Positions 15,964 to 24,327 are shown, counted from the stretch's first letter. The stretch: DNA of 64,000 bases from Dawidia cretensis (GCF_018598175.1 NZ_JAHESE010000012.1:62001-126000); one strand, 5' to 3'. Made by a program: numbers and translations. The notes: generated from the letters alone by a model not told the origin.

Positions 15964-18147
15964 ATGCGACACATCCGCCTGTTTTTCTCCCGTACATCCC
16001 TGCTGCTGGCCGCCTTGCTTTTGGCCAGTGTGCACATGTTTGGTCAAACACCAACCCCCGCCTTTCGCGATTCCCGGAAAGACCTTACCAGCCGCGTAAA
16101 CGACCTGCTGCACCAGCTGACCGTCGAAGAGAAAATTCACTTGCTCGGTTATAACAACCAGGGTGTACCCCGCCTGGGCGTGCCGGTATATAATTGGTGG
16201 AACGAAGCACTGCACGGCGTCGCACGTGCCGGCGAAGCCACTGTATTCCCGCAAGCCATCGGCATGGCGGCCTCGTTTAATGATTCCCTGCAACGCGCCA
16301 TGGCCGACGTCATCTCCACGGAAGCGCGTGCCAAGTATAACCTGGCTGTGCAGCAAGACCGGCACATACAGTATATGGGCCTTACTTTCTGGTCGCCGAA
16401 CATCAACCTGTTCCGCGACCCGCGTTGGGGCCGTGGTCAGGAAACGTACGGTGAAGATCCCTATCTTACCGCACGCATGGGCACGGCCTTTGTCCGCGGT
16501 CTGCAGGGCAATTCATCGCAATACCTGAAAGCTTCCGCCTGCGCCAAGCACTTTGCCGTGCACAGCGGTCCTGAGGCTAATCGCCACACCTTCAACGCAC
16601 GCGTCGACGAAAAAGACCTGCGCGAGACCTATCTGTATGCGTTCCATGCCCTCGTGGATGCCGGTGTGGAGTCTGTGATGTGCGCGTATAACCGCGTGAA
16701 CGACGAGCCATGCTGTACAGGCAATACACTGCTGCAACAGATCCTGCGCGACGAATGGAAGTTTAAAGGACATGTAGTAACGGACTGCGGCGCCCTCGAT
16801 GATATTTATCTGCGTCACAAAACGATGCCCGATGCTGCGCACGTAGCGGCCGCTGCTGTAAAGGCGGGTGTTAACATCGACTGTTCCGGTTTGTTGCAGA
16901 AAGATCTTGAAAAAGCCCTGCAGCAAAAGCTCGTTACGGAATCAGATATAGACAATGCCCTGATCCCCGCCCTCCGTACACAATTTAAGCTTGGCTTCTA
17001 CGATGCTCCTAACCAGGTACCCTATACTTCGCTCGGTGCGGAAAGCATCAGCAATGCGGCGCATACAGCCCTCGCACGCCGCGCGGCCCAGCAGTCGATG
17101 GTCTTGCTGAAGAACAACAAGAATATACTGCCCTTGCCGAAGAATAAATATAACAGCATCATGATCCTGGGGCCGAATGCGGCCTCGCTGGATGCGTTGC
17201 TGGCCAACTACCACGGTGTCTCGGGCGATGTATCCACCTTTGTCGAAGGTATTACTCAAGCTGCCGGACCGGCGGTTACCGTGCAGTATGACATGGGTTG
17301 TAACGACGTAGACAGTGTGCACTTCGGTGGCCTTTGGCATGCGGAGGGTAGCGATATTTCCATCGCCGTGCTCGGTCTCACGCCCGTGCTGGAAGGTGAA
17401 GAAGGCGACGCATTCCTGGCGGCGAATGGTGGTGACCGGGTAGACCTGAGTATTCCGGCCAGTCATATCGCCTTTCTGAAGGCTTTGCGCAAGCGCCACC
17501 AGAAGCCCATTGTTGCTGTTGTGACGGCTGGTAGCGCCGTCGACATTGCTGCGCTCGAGCCGTATGCCGACGCCATTGTGTTGGCCTGGTATCCGGGGGC
17601 ACAGGGCGGCAATGCGCTTGCCGATGTTCTCTTTGGAAAAGTATCACCCTCGGGCAGGCTACCTGTCACGTTCTATAAATCTTTTAAGGATCTGCCTGCC
17701 TATGACGATTATCATGTAAAGGGAAGAACCTATCGTTACTTTGCAGGCAAAGTGCAGTATCCGTTTGGTTATGGGCTAAGCTATACTTCCTTCGACTATA
17801 GCTGGAAGCAGAAGCCTGCCGCGACGTACCAAAGCAAGGATACGGTGGCGATGACCGTCCACCTGAAGAATACCGGCAAGCAGGGTGGCGCGGAAGTAGT
17901 TCAAGCCTACATTCAATACCCTGCGGGCGAGCGCATGCCGTTAAAAGAGCTGAAGCAATTTGCGCGGGCGTATGTTGCGCAAAACGGCGAGAACGATGTA
18001 ACGCTAAAAATACCGGTAGCGGACCTACAGAAATGGAACCTGAAGAAGAGCCAGTGGGAAATAACGCCCGGCACGTATACCGTAGTAATTGGCGGCCATT
18101 CGGCAGATGAACGGTTACGCCAATCGTTTACAGTAAAGAAGAAATAA
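15964..18147 (+). CDS. Glycoside hydrolase family 3, beta-xylosidase / beta-glucosidase type
   Basis: A secreted 727-residue enzyme. The start MRHIRLFFSRTSLLLAALLL gives a good signal peptide (cut near residue 28, FGQ); the frame is open 31 codons earlier. The catalytic barrel covers about 35-330 with KHFAVHSGPE (195-204), an AYNRVNDEPCC stretch and the nucleophile D274 in HVVTDCGALDD. A second alpha/beta domain (about 390-570) and a C-terminal Fn3-like domain (about 630-720) complete the usual GH3 layout. The KHFAVHSGPE and AYNRVN/PCC motifs are typical of the xylosidase branch. Divergent from the esterase-fucosidase pair. Confidence 0.92.
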   Translation: MRHIRLFFSRTSLLLAALLLASVHMFGQTPTPAFRDSRKDLTSRVNDLLHQLTVEEKIHLLGYNNQGVPRLGVPVYNWWNEALHGVARAGEATVFPQAIGMAASFNDSLQRAMADVISTEARAKYNLAVQQDRHIQYMGLTFWSPNINLFRDPRWGRGQETYGEDPYLTARMGTAFVRGLQGNSSQYLKASACAKHFAVHSGPEANRHTFNARVDEKDLRETYLYAFHALVDAGVESVMCAYNRVNDEPCCTGNTLLQQILRDEWKFKGHVVTDCGALDDIYLRHKTMPDAAHVAAAAVKAGVNIDCSGLLQKDLEKALQQKLVTESDIDNALIPALRTQFKLGFYDAPNQVPYTSLGAESISNAAHTALARRAAQQSMVLLKNNKNILPLPKNKYNSIMILGPNAASLDALLANYHGVSGDVSTFVEGITQAAGPAVTVQYDMGCNDVDSVHFGGLWHAEGSDISIAVLGLTPVLEGEEGDAFLAANGGDRVDLSIPASHIAFLKALRKRHQKPIVAVVTAGSAVDIAALEPYADAIVLAWYPGAQGGNALADVLFGKVSPSGRLPVTFYKSFKDLPAYDDYHVKGRTYRYFAGKVQYPFGYGLSYTSFDYSWKQKPAATYQSKDTVAMTVHLKNTGKQGGAEVVQAYIQYPAGERMPLKELKQFARAYVAQNGENDVTLKIPVADLQKWNLKKSQWEITPGTYTVVIGGHSADERLRQSFTVKKK

Positions 18148-18158
18148 TAGTATACGCA

Positions 18159-18192
18159 ATTCAAGAAGGTCGATTAATCGACCTTCTTGAAT
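18159..18192. terminator. 34-bp perfect palindrome across the fabF stop codon
   Basis: Left arm ATTCAAGAAGGTCGATT (18159-18175) and right arm AATCGACCTTCTTGAAT (18176-18192) are exact reverse complements with no spacer. The fabF stop codon (18174-18176) lies at the centre. It sits between two convergent genes and is probably a two-way terminator, although no T-run follows on either strand. Confidence 0.6.
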
Positions 18193-19424
18193 ATTGCGGT
18201 AGCGTTGTGGCCGCCAAAGCCAAAGGTATTGCTCATGGCCACATTTACGGTAGCCTTTACACTCTTACCCAGAACGATGTTTAATCCTTGCGGCATACTG
18301 GGATCGATGTTCTGGGTGTTGATCGTCGGCGGTATAATGCCTTCCTGGATTGCCTTGATGCACACGATCGCCTCGATCGCCCCGGCTCCTCCCAGCAAGT
18401 GACCTGTTGCCGACTTCGTAGCACTGATCAACAACTTGCTGGTATGCTCACCAAACATTTTTGAAACAGCCTTGAGCTCGCTCTCGTCGCCGAGCGGTGT
18501 AGAAGTAGCGTGTGGGTTGAGATAGTCTACATCCGTAACATTCAGGTTGGCATCTTCCAGCGCCCACTTCATACCGAGTGCGGCACCGGCGCCTTCGGGG
18601 TGTGTGGCCGTCAGGTGATACGCATCGGCCGACATGCCGCCACCGGCTACTTCGGCATAGATGCGGGCGCCGCGCTGCTTCGCATGCTCGTATTCTTCTA
18701 GGATGAGTGCGCAGCCGCCTTCGCCCATGACAAAGCCGTCACGATCTACGTCAAACGGACGTGACGCGGTGGCGGGGTCGTCATTGCGTGTGGAGAGGGC
18801 TTTCAACGCGCTAAACCCGCCGATGCCCGCTTCGTTGATGGCGGCCTCAGAGCCGCCCGTTACAAAGATGTCGGCCTTGCCCCAGCGGATATAGTTCATC
18901 GCATCGATAATCGCAGTGTTGGATGTAGCACAGGCCGACACGGTGGTGAAGTTTGGTCCCATAAAACCGTGCTTGATCGAGATCCATCCGGATGCGATGT
19001 CTACGATCACTTTGGGTATAAAATACGGGTTGATGCGCGGTGTACCATCACCACGTCCGTATTCCAGTATTTCTTGTTGGAAAGTATAGAAGCCGCCGTT
19101 GCCGGAGCCCCAGATCACGCCTACACGCGTCTTGTCGATCTTGTCGAGGTCGAGCCCCGAATCTTTCAGCGCTTCTTCGGAGGAGGCCAGTGCATATTGC
19201 GCAAAGGGATCGAGCTTGCGCACTTCGGATTTTTCGAAGTAGTTCAGCGGATCATACCCCTTCAGCGCACACGCGAACTTGGTTTTAAACTTTGTTGTGT
19301 CAAAGCTGGTGATGAGGGCGGCACCGCTCTTGGACGCAATCAGATTGCTCCAGAATTCCGGCACGGTGTTCCCCAGCGGGGTTAACGCGCCCATGCCCGT
19401 AACCACTACTCTTCGTTGCTTCAT
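18174..19424 (-). CDS. fabF: 3-oxoacyl-ACP synthase II-type enzyme (FabF), TetR-linked copy
   Basis: A 416-residue condensing enzyme. The Cys-His-His set is complete: C165 in SACATSN, H305 in NPHATSTPLGD and H342 in GHLLGGAG. Most FabF proteins read NTHGTST at the second motif; here it is NPHATST, a modest change. It lies 4 bp downstream of a TetR regulator gene and has no acyl carrier protein gene beside it, unlike the second fabF at 44986, which is in the standard acpP-fabF-rnc block. This copy may therefore serve a regulated side role in fatty acid synthesis. Its last codons are part of a perfect palindrome. Confidence 0.92.
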   Translation of the reverse strand: MKQRRVVVTGMGALTPLGNTVPEFWSNLIASKSGAALITSFDTTKFKTKFACALKGYDPLNYFEKSEVRKLDPFAQYALASSEEALKDSGLDLDKIDKTRVGVIWGSGNGGFYTFQQEILEYGRGDGTPRINPYFIPKVIVDIASGWISIKHGFMGPNFTTVSACATSNTAIIDAMNYIRWGKADIFVTGGSEAAINEAGIGGFSALKALSTRNDDPATASRPFDVDRDGFVMGEGGCALILEEYEHAKQRGARIYAEVAGGGMSADAYHLTATHPEGAGAALGMKWALEDANLNVTDVDYLNPHATSTPLGDESELKAVSKMFGEHTSKLLISATKSATGHLLGGAGAIEAIVCIKAIQEGIIPPTINTQNIDPSMPQGLNIVLGKSVKATVNVAMSNTFGFGGHNATAIFKKVD

Positions 19425-19428
19425 AAAG

Positions 19429-20019
19429 TTAATTGCTGATTTGTTTTACTAAGTTCTTACAGTGTTTGATGACGATCTGCATAGGTTCTTCCGAACGCTC
19501 GGCCCGTGCAAACATGACAGCTCCTTCAATGGAGCAAAAAAATACGTAGGCCATTTGATGTGCGTCTGTACCTTTTTTAAATTCGCCGGACTCGATTCCC
19601 TTTTCAATGAGCGAAGCTATAAATTCTACCGTCTCCACTAATTCGCGCGCGACCAGGCGGCGCATGGATATACGGTGGTCGTCGGCCTCCACGGCTGTGT
19701 TCAACAGCGGGCAGCCGCCGGCGATGGGCGGATTAAATACATATTCACCAAAGAAATCAAACAGCGCTATTAGCTGTTTCTTATAGGTGTTTTTTTGTTC
19801 CAGCTCATCGCGCAGTCGTGTGCGCATGGTGTCGATAGCATAGTGAAACGCCGCGAGCGCGATCTCGTCTTTATCGCGAAAGTTTCCGTACAGCGCACCC
19901 TTCGACAAACCGGTGGAATCCATCAGGTCGGTCAGCGTGGTGCCGTCATAGCCTTTGCTATTAAACAACGGGGCCGTTTGCTCGATAATAAATTGGCGTG
20001 TCCGTTCAGCTTTGGTCAT
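19429..20019 (-). CDS. TetR/AcrR-family transcriptional regulator
   Basis: A 196-residue repressor. The DNA-binding domain is at 5-52 (FNSKGYDGTTLTDLMDSTGL then SKGALYGNFRDKDEI). The ligand-binding part contains a segment GGCPLLNTAVEADD that is common in the TetR subgroup acting on fatty-acid or quinone-like ligands. First gene of a two-gene unit with fabF (4-bp gap). An inverted repeat that exactly fills the spacer of its own promoter (20029-20054) argues for autoregulation. The likely ligand is an acyl compound, inferred from the fabF partner. Confidence 0.92.
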   Translation of the reverse strand: MTKAERTRQFIIEQTAPLFNSKGYDGTTLTDLMDSTGLSKGALYGNFRDKDEIALAAFHYAIDTMRTRLRDELEQKNTYKKQLIALFDFFGEYVFNPPIAGGCPLLNTAVEADDHRISMRRLVARELVETVEFIASLIEKGIESGEFKKGTDAHQMAYVFFCSIEGAVMFARAERSEEPMQIVIKHCKNLVKQISN

Positions 20020-20027
20020 ATCGGTCG

Positions 20028-20058
20028 CAAAATTATACCAAACGGTACAATTTTCAAA
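20028..20058 (-). promoter_or_regulatory. tetR-fabF promoter with TetR operator
   Basis: On the minus strand a TTTG -33 box (20055-20058), a 19-bp spacer and a TAATTTTG -7 box (20028-20035) form a complete Bacteroidota promoter. Inverted arms AAAATTATACC (20029-20039) and GGTACAATTTT (20044-20054) match at 10 of 11 positions around a 4-bp centre and fill the space between the boxes. Repressor bound here would block the promoter. The start codon is 8 bp from the -7 box, so the leader is almost absent. Confidence 0.75.
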
Positions 20059-20112
20059 ATAACAGTCTTTCCAGGCCTTTAAGTTCCCGGGTTCAAACTG
20101 ATGCTAAGAACG

Positions 20113-20445
20113 TTACGTAAGCTTAAAAATACGGTCCATCAACACCCATTTTGTGTTTGCGGGAGCAAATGACAAGTGTTGCTGGTAGTTAGACATGAGG
20201 TTTTCCCAGCGCTGCACGGCGGGGTCAGCAGCATCCGCCTTCGTTTTTGCTTCAAATGAAAATGTATCGGATACTTCCATGATCATAAACAGCCGCGTAG
20301 CAACACGGTATATTTCCATTTGTACAATACCCGCATCGCGAATGCTTTGTATGATCTCCGGCCACACGTGGCGGTGATGTTCTTCGTAGGCTGCGATCAG
20401 GGCGGGATCGTCACGCAGGTCGAGTGCCAGGCAATACTTTCTCAT
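20113..20445 (-). CDS. L-fucose/L-rhamnose mutarotase (RhaM/FucM type)
   Basis: A 110-residue dimeric alpha-beta-barrel protein that interconverts sugar anomers. The start is at MRKYCLALDLRDDP; upstream sequence in this frame overlaps the preceding dehydrogenase and is not part of it. Family signs: CLALDLRDDPALIAAYEEHH, WPEIIQSIRDAGI with the conserved His/Trp near 25-28, and the ending HLSFAPANTKWVLMDRIF. It is the last gene of the operon and starts 5 bp after the dehydrogenase stop codon. In the fucose pathway it would supply the anomer used by fucose dehydrogenase. Confidence 0.85.
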   Translation of the reverse strand: MRKYCLALDLRDDPALIAAYEEHHRHVWPEIIQSIRDAGIVQMEIYRVATRLFMIMEVSDTFSFEAKTKADAADPAVQRWENLMSNYQQHLSFAPANTKWVLMDRIFKLT

Positions 20446-20450
20446 AGCAA

Positions 20451-21224
20451 TCAGGCCAACGCCCGGTCTAAGTGTACATATCCCCCATCGACATATAACA
20501 GCTGGCCGGTGGTATGGCTCGAGCGCTCCGAAAGCAGGAAGACGGCGGTATTGGCAATCTCTTCCGCTGTCGTCATGCGTTTGCCTAACGGTATACGTTC
20601 GGTAATCCGTTTCAACGTGCCTTCCGGATCGGGCAGGGTTTTGACCCAGGCATCGTACAGGGGTGTATAGCATTCTGCCACGACAATGGCATTAACCCGG
20701 ATGCCATAGGGCAGCAGCTCAACGGCCCATTCGCGCGTCAGCGCGTTGCGACCACCGTTGGATGCGGCATAGGCAGAGGTGTTGCCCTGGCCGGTATCGG
20801 CCGTCTTGGAGCTGATATTAACGATTGCGCCGCGTGACGCTTTTAATGCGGGCAATGCATGATGCGCCATGAGGTAATAATGCACCAGGTTTTTGTGCAA
20901 AGAGGCTATGAACGCTTCGTACGAGCCGCGTTCCAGTCCCACGCCGTCGTTCACGCCGGCGTTGTTTACCAGGCCGTCTATGCGACCATATTTTGTCAGT
21001 ACGGCTTCTACTGCACGCTGACAATCTTCCGGGCGGGTGAGCTCGGCTACCACCTGCAGGCCTTTTCCTCCGATCTTGTCGAGGGCTTTCTGGTTGTCTT
21101 CTTCGCTGCGGCCTACAATGACGGGCATCGCACCCTCCCGGGTCAGGACTTCGACAATCCCTTCGCCGATGCCTTTCGCACCGCCGGTGACGATGATGAC
21201 TTTGTCTGTTAGCAATAGATCCAT
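20451..21224 (-). CDS. SDR-family oxidoreductase, probable L-fucose dehydrogenase, with YxxxN in place of YxxxK
   Basis: A 257-residue Rossmann-fold enzyme. Cofactor motif TGGAKGIG at 13-20, NNAG at 87-90, active-site Asn near 112 and serines at 138-139 are present. The tyrosine Y152 is in place, but the partner lysine is N156 (codon AAC at 20757-20759), giving YAASN instead of YxxxK. The role as L-fucose dehydrogenase (fucose to fuconolactone) follows from the operon: lactonase 2 bp upstream and mutarotase just downstream. The Lys loss is unusual for an active SDR; either this subgroup uses another base or the enzyme differs. Confidence 0.8.
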   Translation of the reverse strand: MDLLLTDKVIIVTGGAKGIGEGIVEVLTREGAMPVIVGRSEEDNQKALDKIGGKGLQVVAELTRPEDCQRAVEAVLTKYGRIDGLVNNAGVNDGVGLERGSYEAFIASLHKNLVHYYLMAHHALPALKASRGAIVNISSKTADTGQGNTSAYAASNGGRNALTREWAVELLPYGIRVNAIVVAECYTPLYDAWVKTLPDPEGTLKRITERIPLGKRMTTAEEIANTAVFLLSERSSHTTGQLLYVDGGYVHLDRALA

Positions 21225-21226
21225 GA

Positions 21227-22051
21227 CTAAAGATTGTAAAAGTTTACGGCATTTTCGCCGAGCACCTGTTCCTTTTCCCGGGCCGATACGTTGGCCAGGT
21301 ACGATTGTATTATAAAAAGCTGCTGCTCATAATTAGCCGCCAGCAAACATACCGGCCAGTCAGACCCATAGAGCAGCCGTGAAGGGCCGAACGACTCAAA
21401 GAGCTCGTCCAGGTATGGATAAAAATCCGCAGGCTTCCATTGCTGCCAGTCCGCTTCTGTCACCATGCCCGACACCTTGCACGAAACGTGGTCGAATGTC
21501 GACAGTGCCGCCATGTTCAGTTCCCACTGTGTTTTCTCGCCGGTGCGAATAGACGGCTTGGCCAGGTGATCTACCACGATCTTTACTTCGGGCACTTGCT
21601 GCACAAAGTGCAGTGCCTCGTCCAACTGATGATGGTAGAGCAGCAGGTCGTACGTGTAATTATACCGCGCCAGCATGCGCACCCCCCGGATAAATCGCGG
21701 ATCACGCAAAAAGCCCGTCGGCTCGCCCTGTACAATGTGACGAAACCCCTTCAGCTTTTTGAATGACGAAAAGTATGCCAACCGATCTTCCAGGTCATCG
21801 GCGCACAGGTCTACCCACCCGACAACGCCCCGGATAAACGCATGTTGGCCGGCCAGCGCCAACAGAAAGTGCGTCTCGGCTTCCGACTGGTCGGCTTGTA
21901 CGGCCACACAGCCACCGACATGGTTCTGATCCAGTATGGGCTTGAGATCTTCCGGCAGGAAGTCCCGGCGGAGTACGGCCATGTCTTCTGTGATCCATGC
22001 GTCGCGCACTGTATCATACTGCCAAAAATGCTGGTGGCTATCGAGCAACAT
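21227..22051 (-). CDS. Amidohydrolase-family lactonase, probable L-fuconolactonase
   Basis: A 274-residue TIM-barrel hydrolase of the COG3618 group. Motifs: metal-type HQHFW at 6-10 near the N-terminus, FKKLKGFRHIVQGE in the middle, the LYHHQLDEAL segment, VDHLAKP, CKVSGM and the C-terminal LLYGSDWPVCLL aspartate motif. Members of this group hydrolyse sugar lactones such as L-fucono-1,5-lactone or L-rhamnonolactone. It lies between the dehydrogenase and the FAH-type hydrolase with gaps of 2 and 7 bp. Operon context favours fuconolactone as substrate. Confidence 0.87.
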   Translation of the reverse strand: MLLDSHQHFWQYDTVRDAWITEDMAVLRRDFLPEDLKPILDQNHVGGCVAVQADQSEAETHFLLALAGQHAFIRGVVGWVDLCADDLEDRLAYFSSFKKLKGFRHIVQGEPTGFLRDPRFIRGVRMLARYNYTYDLLLYHHQLDEALHFVQQVPEVKIVVDHLAKPSIRTGEKTQWELNMAALSTFDHVSCKVSGMVTEADWQQWKPADFYPYLDELFESFGPSRLLYGSDWPVCLLAANYEQQLFIIQSYLANVSAREKEQVLGENAVNFYNL

Positions 22052-22058
22052 GCGGTAT

Positions 22059-22904
22059 TTAATATGCTTTTGCTACCTGACGTTGTTCGCCCATGCCTTC
22101 GATGCCAAGCTCGACGACGTCGCCGGGTTTGATGTAGATCGGCGGATTGAAACCCAACCCTACCCCTGCTGGTGTACCCGTCGAGATTACATCACCCGGC
22201 AGAAGGGTCATAAACTGGCTTACGTAACTTACCAGAAATGCTACGTTGAAGACCATGTTGGCGGTGGTGCCGTCCTGGTATGTCTTGCCGTTAACCTTAA
22301 GCCACAGCTTGACATTATTGATGTCTTTTATTTCGTCGCGGGTCACCATGTACGGGCCCATCGGCGCAAATGTATCACAGCTCTTGCCTTTCACCCATTG
22401 TCCCCCGCGCTCCAATTGAAATTCGCGTTCGCTGTAGTCGTTGTGCACGCAATAGCCGGCGACATAATTCAATGACTCTTCGGCGGACACATAGGTTGCC
22501 TTTTTACCGATCACGACGGCAAGCTCCACTTCCCAGTCTGTCTTCGTGCTGTTCCTGGGAATTACGAGTGTATCGTTCGGGCCGACCAGTGCCGTGGTAG
22601 CCTTGAAGAATATGATCGGCTCCTTCGGCAGTGCAGCGCCTGTTTCTTTTGCGTGGTCGGAATAGTTCAATCCGATGCAAATGATCTTGGAAGGGCGTTG
22701 GAACGGTGCCCCCAGACGCACGGGTTGTTTTACCCTGGGCAGGTCGGGGTGCTGTTGCAGCCAGGTGGCCAGCCGTGCGATGCCATCGGTCTCGAAGAAC
22801 TTTTCACCAAAGTCTTCGCCAAACGACGATACCTCTACAATATCATTTCCGACGAGTACTCCCGGTTTTTCGGTGCCGGGCTCACCAAAGCGCAATAGTT
22901 TCAT
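22059..22904 (-). CDS. Fumarylacetoacetate hydrolase-family enzyme, probable 2,4-diketo-3-deoxy-L-fuconate hydrolase
   Basis: A 281-residue FAH-family enzyme. Residues seen: IGLNYSDHAKETG near 76-88, FFKATTALVGPND, the metal ligands of the E-x-E and D set in TDWEVELAVVIG, HNDYSEREFQ, KSCDTFAPMGP and STGTPAGVG near the C-terminus. In the Xanthomonas-type fucose pathway this enzyme splits 2,4-diketo-3-deoxy-L-fuconate into pyruvate and L-lactate. It is second in the operon, 42 bp after the first dehydrogenase. Related proteins are often annotated ureidoglycolate lyase; the neighbours argue against that here. Confidence 0.87.
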   Translation of the reverse strand: MKLLRFGEPGTEKPGVLVGNDIVEVSSFGEDFGEKFFETDGIARLATWLQQHPDLPRVKQPVRLGAPFQRPSKIICIGLNYSDHAKETGAALPKEPIIFFKATTALVGPNDTLVIPRNSTKTDWEVELAVVIGKKATYVSAEESLNYVAGYCVHNDYSEREFQLERGGQWVKGKSCDTFAPMGPYMVTRDEIKDINNVKLWLKVNGKTYQDGTTANMVFNVAFLVSYVSQFMTLLPGDVISTGTPAGVGLGFNPPIYIKPGDVVELGIEGMGEQRQVAKAY

Positions 22905-22946
22905 AGTATAAATTTCGATACAGCTAGTACAAGATCCAGTTTATGC

Positions 22947-23723
22947 TTAGTTATTCAGGCGTATGAAGCCCCCGTCGATCGGGTAATCGCACCCGGTCAC
23001 AAACGAAGCCTCGTCTGAGCACAGGTACAACGCCAGCGTTGCTACTTCCTCGGGTTTGCCCATGCGGCCGATGGGTTGTGTCTTTGAGAGCTTCTCAAAC
23101 ATTTCCTCCTCCTGGCCCGGATAATTCTTGGCCAGGAAGTTATCCACGAATGCAGTATGTACGCGGGCGGGCGACATGCAGTTGCAGCGGATATTATCTT
23201 TTATGTAGTCTTTCGCCACCGAGAGTGTCATGGTTAAGACGGCACCTTTGCTCATGGAGTATGCAAAGCGGTCGGGCAAGCCTACGCTGGAAGCGATCGA
23301 CGCGAGGTTGAGGATCACGCCTCCACCCTGCGCGCGCATGTGGGTGATGGCGCCCAGCATGGTGTTATATACACCTTTCACATTTACCTGGAAGACGCGG
23401 TCGAAATCTTCTTCGGGCGTGTTGTCCAGGCGTCCGATGTGCGAAACTCCGGCACTGTTGATAAGTATGTCGATGCGGCCGGCCTGTTGGGCAACCGTGG
23501 CCAGCACGTCTTTCACCTGGCGCTGATCGGCGACATTGACGGCCAGGGCGGTGGCTTTGCCTCCTGCGGCAATGATATCGTTCACCGCAGCGTTGGCGGC
23601 ATCCTGGTTGAGCTCAAGAATATAAACCGATGCGCCCTGACGGGCGAACAAGGTGGCAATGGCTTTACCAATGCCACTTCCGCCGCCGGTGATGACGGCC
23701 GTTTTCTGTTGTAAGTTGAACAT
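22947..23723 (-). CDS. SDR-family oxidoreductase, probable 2-keto-3-deoxy-L-fuconate dehydrogenase
   Basis: A 258-residue SDR enzyme with the complete set: TGGGSGIG cofactor motif, NSAGVS, catalytic Ser in NLASIASS, and YSMSK with both Tyr and Lys. The start at MFNLQQKTAVIT lies 5 bp after a -7 box, so the message is nearly leaderless; the frame is open 14 codons further upstream but crosses the promoter. First gene of the fucose operon. By elimination it performs the NAD-dependent oxidation of 2-keto-3-deoxy-L-fuconate, the step before the FAH-type hydrolase encoded next. Confidence 0.87.
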   Translation of the reverse strand: MFNLQQKTAVITGGGSGIGKAIATLFARQGASVYILELNQDAANAAVNDIIAAGGKATALAVNVADQRQVKDVLATVAQQAGRIDILINSAGVSHIGRLDNTPEEDFDRVFQVNVKGVYNTMLGAITHMRAQGGGVILNLASIASSVGLPDRFAYSMSKGAVLTMTLSVAKDYIKDNIRCNCMSPARVHTAFVDNFLAKNYPGQEEEMFEKLSKTQPIGRMGKPEEVATLALYLCSDEASFVTGCDYPIDGGFIRLNN

Positions 23724-23728
23724 AACGA

Positions 23729-23760
23729 CAAGTATAGCCACCGCAAACGCGTGAACCAAA
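23729..23760 (-). promoter_or_regulatory. Promoter of the L-fucose operon
   Basis: On the minus strand a TTTG -33 box (23757-23760), a 20-bp spacer and TATACTTG (23729-23736; one mismatch to TAnnTTTG) stand just in front of the first dehydrogenase ATG at 23723. Spacing is ideal for the Bacteroidota primary sigma factor. Confidence 0.65.
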
Positions 23761-23820
23761 CACACGGTATAATTCCGCGGGGAAATTTAGGGCAAATGCC
23801 CATGATGGCAGGCGGCGCTG

Positions 23821-24327
23821 TTAATGGGGGTGGTGTCCGAGGAAAGCATCCCACTCGCCGGAGGAATTGTTGTGGTGGTCTTTCAGAAAAATGGCGTAGG
23901 ACGGCTTATACGGTTTTTTACGCAACACCATGTTGGCCTCTTCGGGCATGTAGTCGCCCTTCTTGGCATTGCAGCGCTTACAGGCTGTCACCAGGTTGGT
24001 CCACGAGTCGGCACCTTTTCGGGCGCGGGGTATGACGTGGTCGATTGTAAGCTCCCTTTTAGTACCACAGTATTGGCACTCGTGATTGTCGCGCTTGAAT
24101 ATATTTTGCCGGGTAAGATTAACGCCCTTGTAGGGGGCGTTTACGTAGCGGTTGAGGCGAATGACAGAAGGCATGGGGAAGCTCTGCGTGACGGAGTGCA
24201 GCTTGTGCCCGTTGGCCGTGCGCACCAGCTCGCTTTTGTTCATGAACACCAGCACAAAAGCACGCTCTACCGAGCACACCATGAGAGGGCTATTGTCCTG
24301 ATTGAGCACGAGCACGCGGCTGTTCAT
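23821..24327 (-). CDS. HNH endonuclease-family protein
   Basis: A 168-residue protein with a zinc-binding HNH domain. CxxC pairs are ECQYCG and ACKRCN, and the catalytic segment is TIDHVIPRARKGADSWTNL with the H and N of the motif. Start taken at MNSRVLVLNQDNSPL, the conserved beginning of this family in Bacteroidota; ten more in-frame codons exist upstream. This type is a chromosomal single-domain nuclease kept across the phylum, not tied to phage. Biological role is unknown. It lies 89 bp downstream of the NlpC/P60 gene on the same strand. Confidence 0.85.
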   Translation of the reverse strand: MNSRVLVLNQDNSPLMVCSVERAFVLVFMNKSELVRTANGHKLHSVTQSFPMPSVIRLNRYVNAPYKGVNLTRQNIFKRDNHECQYCGTKRELTIDHVIPRARKGADSWTNLVTACKRCNAKKGDYMPEEANMVLRKKPYKPSYAIFLKDHHNNSSGEWDAFLGHHPH

